Assembly (NCBI GenBank): GCA_943704525.1
Contig: CALSCQ010003395.1
Location: 1-15,550, forward strand
Length of the DNA stretch: 15,550 nt
Source of the DNA: Pigoraptor vietnamica
Lineage: Eukaryota > Opisthokonta > Filasterea
Reading direction: 5' to 3'
Part shown: piece after piece, positions 1 through 7,486 of the stretch
How positions within the stretch are numbered: position 1 is the first letter of the stretch
Layout of the letters: every line of letters starts with the position of its first letter
Notes under the pieces: model-generated
What the model was told of the DNA's origin: nothing
What the model saw: the letters and a program-made list of their open reading frames with translations, nothing else
Database searches by the model: none
Program-made: the position numbers and the translations under genes

Positions 1-746
1 AACTGGCGAATGCGGCTACCTTTCGGCTGGACACAACCACCTTGACGTCCGTCCTCTCGGGTGCGTGCTGTGAATAGCCGGTGGTGCTGTCTTGTGCGTG
101 TGCGTACGTCGCCAGCATTGGCCAGCTTGAGGGACAGTGAGTATGAACGAGTGGCTGCGGCGAGGGCGCGTCTGGCATGTTGCTTGCCAATATTGTCGAC
201 TTTGCAGCTCGCGGCAAGTATTCGGTAGAAGAAAGCCGCAGTGGGATTGGCGATGCGATAATCGAGCCGTTCGAGAATGTCAAACTCTGCGTCTTTGACT
301 TCGGCGATCGTGTACGCGTCGGCCATGACGTAGACAATGCTGCGCAGGCTTGGCCATTTCTCGTCTTCGGCCTTGCTGGCAAGCAGCATTGCAGTGCCGC
401 CGATGAGCTGGAACCTCGCGCGAGGCGTCGTGGGCGTTTTGGCAATGTACCGATCGAGCATGTTAACGGCAAGAATATATGCACAGAATCCGACCTCAAA
501 GTGGATGGCAACCTCCAGCATCCACTCGACGAGGATCGTTCGGCATTGGCTCCAGATTCTGTTCTGCTCTTTGTCAAGCGTCGAAACCGCAACAAAGTCG
601 ACCTGCCGTGCAATTTCGGCACAGATCGTGTTCTCGACTGCACTCACGGCCTCGCACTCGACGACAGCCCCGTCGTCGGCTCCGGTGACTACACCCGTGG
701 GGCGGGGAATACATATTTGCCAGTTTGATGAAACCTGGAGCGACAT
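1..746 (-). CDS. Cyclin-box protein, 3' end beyond the window
   Basis: The frame is open from an ATG at 746 down to base 1 (248 codons, no stop). A cyclin box is clear: CRTILVEWMLEV at residues 68-79 (the conserved Arg is R69), LAVNMLDRYIA at 92-102, LIGGTAMLLASKAEDE at 114-129 (the usual Lys/Glu pair is K125 and E127), then AYTIAEV and ILERLDYRIANPTAAFFYR. Cyclins bind and activate cyclin-dependent kinases. The N-terminus is short (about 65 residues before the box) with no intron. The second cyclin fold is weak: after about residue 204 the reading frame gives Arg-rich sequence, whereas another frame near 95-135 gives a more cyclin-like PSSWPMLATYAHAQ, so a frameshift or intron near 135 is possible. 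A dispersed GC-rich repeat ends a few bases upstream of the ATG, as at the virus-like genes nearby. Whether it is host or viral is not settled; giant viruses are known to carry cyclins. Confidence 0.82.
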   Translation of the reverse strand, partial: MSLQVSSNWQICIPRPTGVVTGADDGAVVECEAVSAVENTICAEIARQVDFVAVSTLDKEQNRIWSQCRTILVEWMLEVAIHFEVGFCAYILAVNMLDRYIAKTPTTPRARFQLIGGTAMLLASKAEDEKWPSLRSIVYVMADAYTIAEVKDAEFDILERLDYRIANPTAAFFYRILAASCKVDNIGKQHARRALAAATRSYSLSLKLANAGDVRTRTRQHHRLFTARTREDGRQGGCVQPKGSRIRQ

Positions 747-751
747 TCTCT

Positions 752-776
752 GCGCGTTCCGCCGCGCGCCACGGCG
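752..776 (-). repeat. Dispersed GC-rich repeat, copy 5' of the cyclin
   Basis: Read on the minus strand this is CGTGGCGCGCGGCGGAACGC, ending about 6-8 nt before the cyclin ATG. The same core occurs near 990, 2700-2750, 3930, 4690, 6480 and 7500. Its place directly upstream of a start codon suggests a leader or promoter-linked element, but no function is known. Confidence 0.6.
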
Positions 777-916
777 GGGTTCGGGTGTTTGGCTGCCTTT
801 GGAGATCAGCTGCAGCAGAACAACCGTGACTTGACAAATCGGCACGGGCGAAGTTCATTTTTTTCCGACACGGTCTCAGACACAGGGCGATAGGGTTTCA
901 AGAAACTTGTAGGATA

Positions 917-1005
917 AGCCAAAACTCGTGGTAGGAGCCAAAACTCGTGGTACAAGCCAAAACTCGTGGTACAAGCCAAAACTCGTGGTACGCGGCGAAA
1001 CGCGT
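917..1005 (+). repeat. 19-bp tandem repeat, four copies, ending in the dispersed core
   Basis: The unit AGCCAAAACTCGTGGTACA recurs at 917, 936, 955 and 974 with one or two changes. The last copy runs into CGCGGCGAAACGCG, so the array is an expanded form of the dispersed repeat also seen at 2640-2760. It lies just past the 3' end of the broken MSV199-type gene; the stretch 777-1022 holds no convincing gene. Confidence 0.8.
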
Positions 1006-1022
1006 AATCTAGCTTGCACTGC

Positions 1023-1527
1023 TTAGTCCGAGCTGGCATTCGGCACAAACGCCACGTACAGCTTGTTCGTGTCGGGCTCATTGACTTGCTTCGGATCAGA
1101 GATTCCATCATCGTGTTTGGGGAGCCGAAAACGATAATTTCCTTTTCGACTTTGTGCACATCTGCATTTCCCCTGTACTGGAACTCTCGCAAAAAGGTCT
1201 TCATGCACTTTTCCACTGCCTTGAAATTTTGCACTTCCAACCTGTAAAACAGCTTCACCGGACCGTCGCGCCCTGTCCCATATGGGTGCACGCGCTCACC
1301 CAGATTGCCAGTGCGTCCAAACTTTCGCCAATTCCTGTTCACTGTTGCACCAGAATGATAGTCAAACACCGTCTGGTGCTCGGTCACTGCTGAAGTCGGT
1401 TCTCGAGCGACTGCACGATGGAAGTCTTGTACTTTTTAAGGAGCTCCTCCAGCTCAATAAAATACATTCTCACGTCATCAGCAAACTGTCCCTTGGACGT
1501 GAGGGCGATTGACTTTGCACACTCCAT
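1023..1527 (-). pseudogene. MSV199 / T5orf172-type giant-virus protein, broken
   Basis: From an ATG at 1527 one frame gives MECAKSIALTSKGQFADDVR followed by YFIELEELLKKYK. This is the end of the MSV199/KilA-type domain found in BRO-like proteins of iridoviruses, poxviruses, mimiviruses and relatives. It stops at about 1384-1390. A second frame continues with WRKFGRTGNLGERV, VEKCMKTFL and FQYRGNADVHKVEKEII, matching the GIY-YIG-like T5orf172 domain that follows MSV199 in such proteins. A third frame ends with NKLYVAFVPNASSD before the stop at 1023. So there is at least one frameshift (near 1390) and probably a second near 1140. The usual N-terminal part is missing: the fragment begins only 38 nt past the stop of the SET gene. 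These proteins are thought to bind DNA; this copy is very likely dead. Confidence 0.75.
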
Positions 1528-1564
1528 GGTCAGAGGAATCTCTTCCTTGCGGTTTTGCTGTGTG

Positions 1565-2344
1565 TTAGAGAGGTATCGGTTTGAACTTGTTGGGATCGAG
1601 TTTCTTGATTCCGTAGGAGTAGTCCTGCATGGGTATGACCACAAATTCGCCATTCTGCAGCGTGAGGATGACGTCGGTGGTTTTGCGATCAAACGGAATG
1701 ATTTCAATCTTGGTGACAGTTGGGTAGAACTCCTTCACATACGCCCTGAACCCAGGGTAGTTGTAAACGTCCGATGGGAACCCGTTTTTCTCGATCCAAT
1801 CCTCCTGCAAGAAACCAACTTGGGTCATTTCGTGCATGAACCAATACGGAAAGCCATAGTGGCAAAAGATTTCCTGACCCTCCCGAATGTCGGCTTCGGC
1901 AACGAGAAAGGCGCGGTGTGAGTCGTTTCTTATGCTTATCGAGGCGTTGACGTCTGCACCAGGATGCTTGCGGTAAAAGGGTTCGTCTTTCTTGAGAGAT
2001 TCCACGAGCTGGCGACGGTCTGACACCTTCGGAAGGCGGAGAGCATCATTGGCAAACGAGGCCAAGTCGTCCGCACCACAATACAGGACAGTGTCATCGT
2101 GGAAGTGAATGTTGCTCCGCTGAGACGGAATCCCCGGTCCAGCCGAACGGAGCTTCCCGCGGAATTCCGTAATCACCTCGCCCGCTCTGATATTCACCGT
2201 CGCAAAAAGTCCCATTCCAAAGCCAGGCCCGAGAGTGGAAGGCCCAGACGCTACCTTCGGCTGAGGTAGATGGATCACGGCCGGCTGTTGCTTCTCCGAC
2301 TGGCCCCGACGGTGCCGCTGACGATTTTGATGGTGACGAGTCAT
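1565..2344 (-). CDS. SET-domain protein lysine methyltransferase, virus-like
   Basis: The 259-residue frame starts at the ATG at 2344. SET motifs run in order: LGPGFGMGLFATVNI (the G-x-G cofactor loop, residues 38-52), GEVITEFRGK, then DVNASISI at the place of the usual NHS motif, and EGQEIFCHYGFPYWF (155-169) for the C-terminal GEEL-Y-Y motif. SET enzymes move a methyl group from S-adenosylmethionine to lysine, typically of histones; chlorella viruses carry a small SET enzyme acting on host H3K27. No pre-SET or post-SET zinc cysteines are seen, so this is a compact, vSET-like form. The N-terminus is basic and Gln/His-rich. The frame is intact and intronless while its downstream neighbour is broken. 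A 13-bp tandem array lies 130-220 nt upstream. Target and activity are unknown. Confidence 0.85.
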   Translation of the reverse strand: MTRHHQNRQRHRRGQSEKQQPAVIHLPQPKVASGPSTLGPGFGMGLFATVNIRAGEVITEFRGKLRSAGPGIPSQRSNIHFHDDTVLYCGADDLASFANDALRLPKVSDRRQLVESLKKDEPFYRKHPGADVNASISIRNDSHRAFLVAEADIREGQEIFCHYGFPYWFMHEMTQVGFLQEDWIEKNGFPSDVYNYPGFRAYVKEFYPTVTKIEIIPFDRKTTDVILTLQNGEFVVIPMQDYSYGIKKLDPNKFKPIPL

Positions 2345-2472
2345 TGTGGTGGAGATTGGCAATGCACATTTGTCTGCCAGCCAAATGCCGCAACCTTCTA
2401 TTTTTCCCTTCTAACGGCGCCGCGCCACCACTGTTTTTTCCCTTTAGTTCTTTCAACACAGCGCGACTCATC

Positions 2473-2562
2473 AAAATCTTCCGCCAAAATCTTCCACCAA
2501 AATCTTCCACCAAAATCTTCCGCCAAAATCTTCCACCAAAATCTTCCGCCAAATCTTCCACC
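2473..2562 (+). repeat. 13-bp tandem repeat upstream of the SET gene
   Basis: About seven units of AAAATCTTCCRCC (R is G or A), the last ones slightly shortened. The array lies in the 5' region of the SET gene, which reads leftwards from 2344. Slippage is the simplest origin; a regulatory role is only a possibility. No gene is seen in 2345-2775. Confidence 0.85.
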
Positions 2563-2629
2563 TGACAATGCGTTGCTCTAAGAAGGATTAGATTTAGCCG
2601 AATGCTTGTTTTGCGCTCATGGCGTGTAC

Positions 2630-2760
2630 GTATGTCTCGTACGCGGTGAACGTGGTACGCCCGGACCTGACGCGTGGTACGAGCCCGGAACAGAAACTCG
2701 TGGTACGCGGCGAAACGCGTGGTATGAGCCGAAACTCGTGGTACGCGGCGAAATGCGTAA
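2630..2760 (+). repeat. Dispersed repeat cluster with core CGTGGTACGCGGCGAAA
   Basis: ACTCGTGGTACGCGGCGAAA occurs at 2697 and again at 2734, with related degenerate units from 2640 (ACGCGGTGAACGTGGTACGC, CGCGTGGTACGAGCC). The unit is shared with the array at 917-1005. The cluster ends about 16-20 nt before the ATG at 2776. Confidence 0.75.
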
Positions 2761-2775
2761 ATTATCTTCCTTTTA

Positions 2776-3369
2776 ATGCGGAAACGCAAAATGTTTTGGA
2801 ACGCAAATCCGCCGCACCCGTCCTTGCAGTCATTGCTCCACGAACTGAGGTGCAATTCAACTGACAGGTACATTTACAAGGCGTGGGGATATCTCGTTAA
2901 TGGCAGCCGTCTCCTCGATGACATTCATCTTGACGAGATTGGTCGGTTCAATGACATTTTTGTTAACAATCGCTCGTGCGTATTGGGCGAAAACCGAGCG
3001 ATTGGCGGCTACCTCTTGGCAAATTTCGAATTTGTTTTTAGGTGGCCTGATCAGGTCCGATTTGCGGTTGGGGGAAACAAGACTTCGTACGACGATCGAC
3101 AGTTCAAACCTAAAGACGGCCTAGTATACGATGTGGCGATTGCGCTCGATAGGCTGATTAAGGAGGGTGTTGCTCGAGAATGCGGGGTTCCGCCCCCGTG
3201 CGACAGTTCCGTCAGTTCTTGCGACAGTCTCGGTTCTTGTGACAGTTCTGTTTCCTTTGACAGTAGTTCATGCGATGCCGGGTCAGGGTCAATTTCTTAT
3301 GACAGTTCCAGTTCGTGGGAGGGCTATTCGTCTCGTGACGGCTCTTTGGTATCTTCAGAGAGCATTTAA
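2776..3369 (+). CDS. Hypothetical protein with Ser/Asp-rich tail
   Basis: An open frame of 197 residues that I do not recognise. The middle (about 30-135) has balanced, folded-protein composition, including YLVNGSRLLDDIHLDEIGRF and RFAVGGNKTSYDDRQFKPKD. The last 55 residues are a low-complexity tail of repeated CDSS, SFDSSS and SYDSSSS blocks, encoded by a recurring TGCGACAGTTC-type unit. The first 25 residues are basic and may be untranslated; a later start is possible. The dispersed repeat lies just upstream, as at other virus-like genes here. No membrane helix or signal peptide is seen. Confidence 0.55.
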   Translation: MRKRKMFWNANPPHPSLQSLLHELRCNSTDRYIYKAWGYLVNGSRLLDDIHLDEIGRFNDIFVNNRSCVLGENRAIGGYLLANFEFVFRWPDQVRFAVGGNKTSYDDRQFKPKDGLVYDVAIALDRLIKEGVARECGVPPPCDSSVSSCDSLGSCDSSVSFDSSSCDAGSGSISYDSSSSWEGYSSRDGSLVSSESI

Positions 3370-3439
3370 TAGACAATGTGTGCAACGACCAAAAGCACAT
3401 GATTGCCAGGTCTGTTGGTCTATGTCGCTGGCCGCCGGT

Positions 3440-3661
3440 TTATTTACTGCCAGATATCCACCACTCGCGGGACGTCTGATACGGCGAGTCGCTGTTTTGA
3501 TTATTATCATCATCATCCAAATTTCGCAAAGCGGCCGGCTCTCGCTTCCGTCGCAAGATGGTTGCAACGATGCGATCCTTCCTGCGAGCATACAGACTCG
3601 TAGCTCGCCTCATGTGATTTTTGTAGCTCTCGTCATTTTTCTTTGAGCAAATAGTGCCCAT
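3440..3661 (-). CDS. Small protein with N-myristoylation/palmitoylation-type start
   Basis: A 73-residue frame begins MGTICSKKNDESYKNHM. Gly2, Ser6 and Lys7-Lys8 fit an N-myristoylation signal, and Cys5 could be palmitoylated, the arrangement of Src-family-like and some viral membrane-anchored proteins. A basic middle (RRKDRIVATILRRKREP) is followed by an acidic run LDDDDNNQN. The ATG is preceded by A/T-rich sequence. It lies tail-to-tail with the gene ending at 3369. There is no known homologue that I can name; a chance frame is quite possible. The adjoining 3662-3880 shows nothing further. Confidence 0.35.
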   Translation of the reverse strand: MGTICSKKNDESYKNHMRRATSLYARRKDRIVATILRRKREPAALRNLDDDDNNQNSDSPYQTSREWWISGSK

Positions 3662-3880
3662 AATTTTTGTCTTTCCCTATGTATTTGTTGGGTAAAAAAA
3701 ACTCGCCCGACTGAGATTCAGCAGGTTTGCGGCGAGTATCCGTGCCTGATGAAGCGAGTGACCGTACCGTGGGCAAAGGTGCTGTATTAGAGCGTGTCCA
3801 GCAGTGCGGCCCAGGATTATGCATTACATGCAACAACATGTCACGAGTTTGGTGATACTGCCAACTGGCACTGAAGCGGC

Positions 3881-3949
3881 GCGCTCGAAGCCGGCCGGAG
3901 CGATCCCTTTGGGCACTGCGGGACACCGTGGTGAGCGGCGGATACGCTC
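3881..3949 (+). repeat. Dispersed GCGCTC...ACGCTC element, copy 1
   Basis: Starts GCGCTCGAAG, passes GATCCCTTTGGGC, then GGACACCGTGGTGAGCGGCG, and ends GATACGCTC. Related elements lie at 4615-4731 and 8341-8389. It precedes the gene at 4028 by about 80 nt. Confidence 0.65.
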
Positions 3950-4027
3950 AGAAAAAAATGAAATAGTTTGTGGCCCGTCAGCTCTGAAGTTTGGCACCGG
4001 CTACTACTGCAAGCTGTTGGGTAGAAC

Positions 4028-4495
4028 ATGGCAGCCATTCAGGTTGAGTATCGGGGCGAGAAGTGGTACACCGACGGTACCGTGCGTGGAACGACAAGGA
4101 TTGTGGTTGTGCTCAGCAATCGTCCCAACAGCGTCGGCTACAGCACAAATGACAACGAACGGATGATGAGCGTGTGTGTTGATGACATTGAGATTCCAGG
4201 CACTGAAGCCTGGCCGGACAAGCTCCTTGTCTTGACTGACGTGGCCAATCTGAGACGGCCACTGTGGCAAACACCCAAGGGTAAGTGGTCCTACACAGTC
4301 CGACCCAATACGGAGCCGTGGTATTTCAACGCACGCGCCAATGTGATTCAGCACGTCAACACGGTCGTTCTCTACAATGCGAGAACATCTGTCTGTGTCC
4401 CAGTGAATGATGTGATCTTTCCGGCGAGCGGCACGCGTATTGGCGACGGGGTTGACAGCGGCATTCGTATCATTGACGTTCGTTACCGTATTTGA
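4028..4495 (+). CDS. Hypothetical protein, probably beta-rich
   Basis: An intact 155-residue frame with ATG at 4028 (context GAACATGGC). It is not recognised. The sequence alternates hydrophobic and polar residues (TRIVVVLSNRP, DKLLVLTDVANLR, VNTVVLYNARTSVCVPVNDV, GIRIIDVRYRI), as expected for a mostly beta-strand fold, with several Trp residues and no signal peptide or membrane helix. It lies among virus-like genes behind a dispersed repeat, so a viral structural or accessory protein is a reasonable guess only. Confidence 0.6.
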   Translation: MAAIQVEYRGEKWYTDGTVRGTTRIVVVLSNRPNSVGYSTNDNERMMSVCVDDIEIPGTEAWPDKLLVLTDVANLRRPLWQTPKGKWSYTVRPNTEPWYFNARANVIQHVNTVVLYNARTSVCVPVNDVIFPASGTRIGDGVDSGIRIIDVRYRI

Positions 4496-4614
4496 ATGTG
4501 ACGGTTCTTTTTTTTCTTCGTTTGATCCGTTGAGGTCTGCTGTTACAAGATGCAAAGAGCATGTCCACGAACATGCCCGCGAGTTCATGCGTTTTGTGGG
4601 CCTGATCCCTGATC

Positions 4615-4731
4615 GCGCTCGCGCTCGCGCTCATCCCTACGGGCCGGCGAAGCCGAAATCCCTTCGGGCCGCATTGCGGAACACCGTGGTGAGCGGCGGA
4701 TCCCTGCGGGCCCGTAAAGCGGGACACGCTC
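4615..4731 (+). repeat. Dispersed element, copy 2 (longest)
   Basis: Begins with a GCGCTC microsatellite, then ATCCCTTCGGGCCGCATTGC, ACACCGTGGTGAGCGGCGGA, TCCCTGCGGGCCCG and AAAGCGGGACACGCTC. It contains both halves seen separately in the other copies and short GC-rich stems. It abuts the ATG at 4733. Confidence 0.7.
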
Positions 4732-4732
4732 T

Positions 4733-4962
4733 ATGTCAAGGACTGAACGGCTCGCCATTATTACAACTTCTGGCCAGTCCGGCAGTGTTCTGCAGTTTAA
4801 TTCGTAACTGGCGTAAACCACGTCGACGGGATTGACCGAGTCCTGTTTTACCACGGAAAGTAATCACCGACGAATATTTGGCACCCGAAAAAATTGATAC
4901 AACGTGTTCAGTATGAGACTGACGGCAGAGATCACGACTTGTACACGTCATTCAGGCAGCTA
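4733..4962 (+). pseudogene. Decayed ORF of unknown function
   Basis: An ATG directly after the dispersed element opens a 24-codon frame (ITTSGQSGSVLQFNS, stop at 4805). Plausible coding sequence then hops frames: VTGVNHVDGIDRVLFYHGK, then VITDEYLAPEKIDTTCSV, then YETDGRDHDLYTSF. This pattern is what a small gene with several indels would leave. No family is recognised, and the pieces are too short to exclude chance. Confidence 0.35.
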
Positions 4963-4967
4963 CAGGC

Positions 4968-5321
4968 ATGTATCTTGCAGCTTACTATTTGTATGACTGC
5001 GGGGAAGACAACCACAAATTGGATATCGTTGGGGCGTTTTCAACCGAGAAGTTGGCAGTTGACGCTCTCATTCGCTGCTTGATCAAGAAAGGTTGCTTAG
5101 ACGTCGATCGGTTCAATGAATATTGGGAAGATAATGACGAAAACTTCTCTCCGATTGATCAAGCCACTTACTGCAACATGCTGCTGGAAACAATTCACTC
5201 TTTCCGAGATTTAGAAACAACTTGCGCGAACTGGGATAGCCAAGGCAGCGACTCGTCCTACGAATACACATGGAAAATCGCCATGGAGTACGTTGAACTC
5301 GATCGCGACACCATTCAATAG
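4968..5321 (+). CDS. Hypothetical 117-residue acidic protein, virus-like
   Basis: The frame is intact from the ATG at 4968. It begins MYLAAYYLYDCGEDNHKLD, then VGAFSTEKLAVDALIRCLIKKG, and ends in an acidic region with NEYWEDNDENF and WKIAMEYVELDRDTIQ. The start, a beta-strand pair followed by an amphipathic helix, resembles small uncharacterised proteins common in large DNA viruses, but I cannot name the family. Codon use and composition look truly coding. No membrane helix is present. Confidence 0.6.
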   Translation: MYLAAYYLYDCGEDNHKLDIVGAFSTEKLAVDALIRCLIKKGCLDVDRFNEYWEDNDENFSPIDQATYCNMLLETIHSFRDLETTCANWDSQGSDSSYEYTWKIAMEYVELDRDTIQ

Positions 5322-5583
5322 TCAGATCAACGGTGCGTCTCACTTCTACAATGCTGCGCTGCACAACATGTTCAAGTCAGCATTATTCTCACATAAGCGC
5401 ATAAGGGACAGCCGGTACCGGCTAGCTCAACCGCCGCCGACAAAGGAAGTCAGACATTTCCGGCACCCACCTGATAGATGACTGTGACGAGCTTACTTCA
5501 TACAGTTTGTCGTTTCACAGCGAAAAATCAATAGCCTTCCGCAAAACGCCGGGTCGAAATCTGCCAGAGCGCTCGGCATCGTC
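5322..5583 (+). other. Intergenic, with a 14-bp palindrome
   Basis: There is no convincing gene here. The perfect palindrome AGCCGGTACCGGCT lies at 5410-5423. A short frame in 5293-5481 (62 codons) is not recognised. Confidence 0.4.
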
Positions 5584-5854
5584 TTGTCACTGACGTCGGC
5601 GACACTGATGCCCGTGCTTGAAAAATCACATTTCGCAGCCGGGTCCAAACACCCTGGCTCCAGCGCCGTTTGCGCTGTACGCACCGCTTGTGCTGTTCGC
5701 GCCGTCCGCAGTGTTCGCGCCGTCCGTAGTGTTCGCGCCGTCCGTAGTGTTCGCCGTTTCTGCCCCGGAGCGTCAGCGTCGGCGGACCGGTGCAAACGAC
5801 CAAGCGAGTTTTCGGTTATTTACCGCCGGAAAAACTGACACCCAAAATCAGTAA
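5584..5854 (+). other. Possible decayed ORF with 18-bp tandem repeat
   Basis: Three perfect or near-perfect copies of GTTCGCGCCGTCCGTAGT run from 5695 to 5748, with a partial fourth to 5759. In one plus frame they encode FAPSVV repeats within a Pro/Ala/Phe-rich stretch (TLAPAPFALYAPLVLFAPS); on the other strand they encode RTLRTA. The upstream sequence offers coding-like pieces in different frames, so this may be a broken gene. The repeat itself is certain; the gene is not. Confidence 0.4.
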
Positions 5855-5913
5855 ATGCGGACCTGACAATTTGAATAAGTTGCCCAATTTTCATCGGCAG
5901 CCGGTGGGTAACC

Positions 5914-6474
5914 GTGCGAGTTTATGGGTTCGTCATTCTGCCAAATCATGTGTCTTCAGAACCAAAACAGCCTATTGCGTGCTTCGAGGGGTCCTTTTTT
6001 GGCTTCTTTGAACGACGCAGCATCATTGAGTTGATGCAGTTTACTAATGTATGATGAGAATTCTCGAGTCGGAAGCGATGGACAAAGTTGGTGCGCGGAT
6101 CCGCATTGTCGGCCCACAAGACTGGAGGTGTTACGCGTACTCTGGCATAGACGCAAAATGTGCTATTCTCGTGGATGAAGAGTATCCGGCAAATGCGGCC
6201 TGGGCAGTCATTCGAAAACTTGTCTCGCAGCCACCACCCGACCCACGCTCTTTTCTCGCAGGGTGCCAGGACCCGACAAAGGTTGATTCCCTTAACCAAG
6301 ATTCGCATCGAACTCGATGATGTAAAGGACGTGCTCTACAAAACGGTGGAAGCTACGTTAAATAGAGGCGAAAAACTGGACGACATCGTCGCAAAGGCAT
6401 CTGATCTGAGTGTGGCATCCAAGATGTTCTACACGAGCGCACGGCGCATGAACAGCTGCTGTGTGATTCAATAA
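5914..6474 (+). pseudogene. YKT6: YKT6-like R-SNARE, frameshifted
   Basis: YKT6 is a lipid-anchored R-SNARE acting in Golgi, vacuole and autophagosome fusion. One frame gives the start of the longin domain (VRVYGFVILP, then GSFFGFFERRSIIELMQFTN). A second gives its second half (QDWRCYAYSGIDAKCAILVDEEYP). A third segment, back in the first frame, gives the SNARE helix IRIELDDVKDVL, then NRGEKLDDIVAKASDL with the zero-layer Arg, ending NSCCVIQ, a farnesylation box behind a palmitoylatable Cys as in YKT6. Breaks: a shift near 6049 and a one-base insertion (extra T at about 6288, inside the conserved DPLTK). The expected start codon reads GTG at 5914 after ACC, with no in-frame ATG upstream. No intron is needed. 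It is either a virus-captured gene or a processed host copy; no poly(A) remnant is seen. Confidence 0.82.
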
Positions 6475-6504
6475 GCGCGTTCCGCCGCGCACCACGGGCT
6501 TTCG
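6475..6504 (-). repeat. Dispersed GC-rich repeat at the end of the YKT6-like gene
   Basis: The minus strand reads CCCGTGGTGCGCGGCGGAAC, differing at few positions from the units at 2700-2750. It begins directly after the stop codon at 6474. It is the only copy whose orientation points back into the 3' end of a plus-strand gene. Confidence 0.6.
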
Positions 6505-6625
6505 TTTAAGAAACTGGGCTTTCAGTTTGGCGGACGTTTCCGTGAATGGTCTTCTGTGAGGTAGCCAACTGAATTCGATTTTTTTTTGATTTAAGCATAT
6601 TAAGGTGTCGACCGACTGATACGAG

Positions 6626-7384
6626 ATGCAGTGTGCGGAACACAATTTTACGTTTGCAATTCAGAGATTGCAGATATCGACAATTCCAAAGAATGCGACG
6701 TGTCTGTTCATTGGCAGGCGTAATTCTGGAAGGGATCTGCTCGTAAAAGACTATCTGGAAACGCAAGCGGCGCAGCATCATTACCAGTATCCGGAGACGG
6801 TGCTTATATCCAATCAGTTGAGCACACACCGGATTTCTACTCAAAGTTCAGTCAAAGCGGCTCCGTTTGTACTGACGGGCTCAAGTGTTCTGAGCATCTT
6901 GAACTTGTGATCAAACGCCAAGAGAATAAGTCAACTGCCGTCAGTGAAATTGGTCATGACTGTTGTCTGATTTTGGACGACTGACTGCATTTACGAACGC
7001 CGCGCGGACCTTGACAAGCGCGTACGGCGAATACTGTTTAATGGGAAGAGTCTGCTCGGTCTCACGACCATCATAACATCATCGTGTCCGCCGCTCCTAT
7101 CGCCTTCAGAACGGGGCGAAGTCGATTACATCTTTGTTCAGATGCAGAACAACCTCCGCGATCTCAAAACGATTTGGGTGCAATACGGCGGCTCGTTTGA
7201 CTTTCGCACATTCTGCACCCTCATGGAGGTCATATGTACGACAAATGATAGATGGCTCGTGATAAAGAACTCTGGGGTTTGCGCCGCTAAGGATATGTTT
7301 TTTTGGCACAAGCCGGCGTCACAACCCGCGGAAGCTCAATCGTCAGAAGCCGGCGTCGAACTGAACTATGCCGTAGTGGATTGA
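6626..7384 (+). pseudogene. A32-type viral DNA-packaging ATPase, frameshifted
   Basis: This is the NCLDV hallmark ATPase (FtsK/HerA type) that pumps genome DNA into capsids. The first frame gives CLFIGRRNSGRDLLVKDYL, the Walker A region, in which the catalytic Lys of GRRxSGKS is Arg (codon 6731-6733). A shift near 6805-6817 leads to EHTPDFYSKF and LVIKRQ, then Walker B CLILDD at about 6961-6980. A tandem GACT duplication (6979-6986) shifts the frame again. The rest follows: RVRRILFNGKSLLGLTTIIT, then DYIFVQMQN, DFRTFCTLMEV, WLVIKN and FFWHKP, the conserved C-terminal block. Two indels plus loss of the P-loop lysine make it non-functional. The start at 6626 fits the family. An A/T-rich stretch lies upstream (6570-6605). 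Confidence 0.87.
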
Positions 7385-7486
7385 TTGCAAACCGGCTGAC
7401 CTGCGCCGTATTACTGACACAACGAAGCACGGTTGCGGACATTCTCAAAAAACAGCAGTAACATAAATAAACAACTGAGAGCGTAT

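Noticed and set aside
177-728. Plus-strand 183-codon ORF
   Set aside because: Antisense shadow of the cyclin, whose minus-strand frame shows a clear cyclin box.
806-1000. Continuation of the viral frame through the 19-bp repeat (FGLYHEFWLL-type repeats)
   Set aside because: The repeat translates only by chance; the same non-coding repeat occurs in an intergenic region at 2640-2760.
6049-6299. Two GT...AG micro-introns of 20 and 19 nt in the YKT6-like gene
   Set aside because: The second gap (6281-6299) carries conserved YKT6 residues once a single extra T is allowed for, so a frameshift explains it better. Genuine introns in the window are at least 59 nt.
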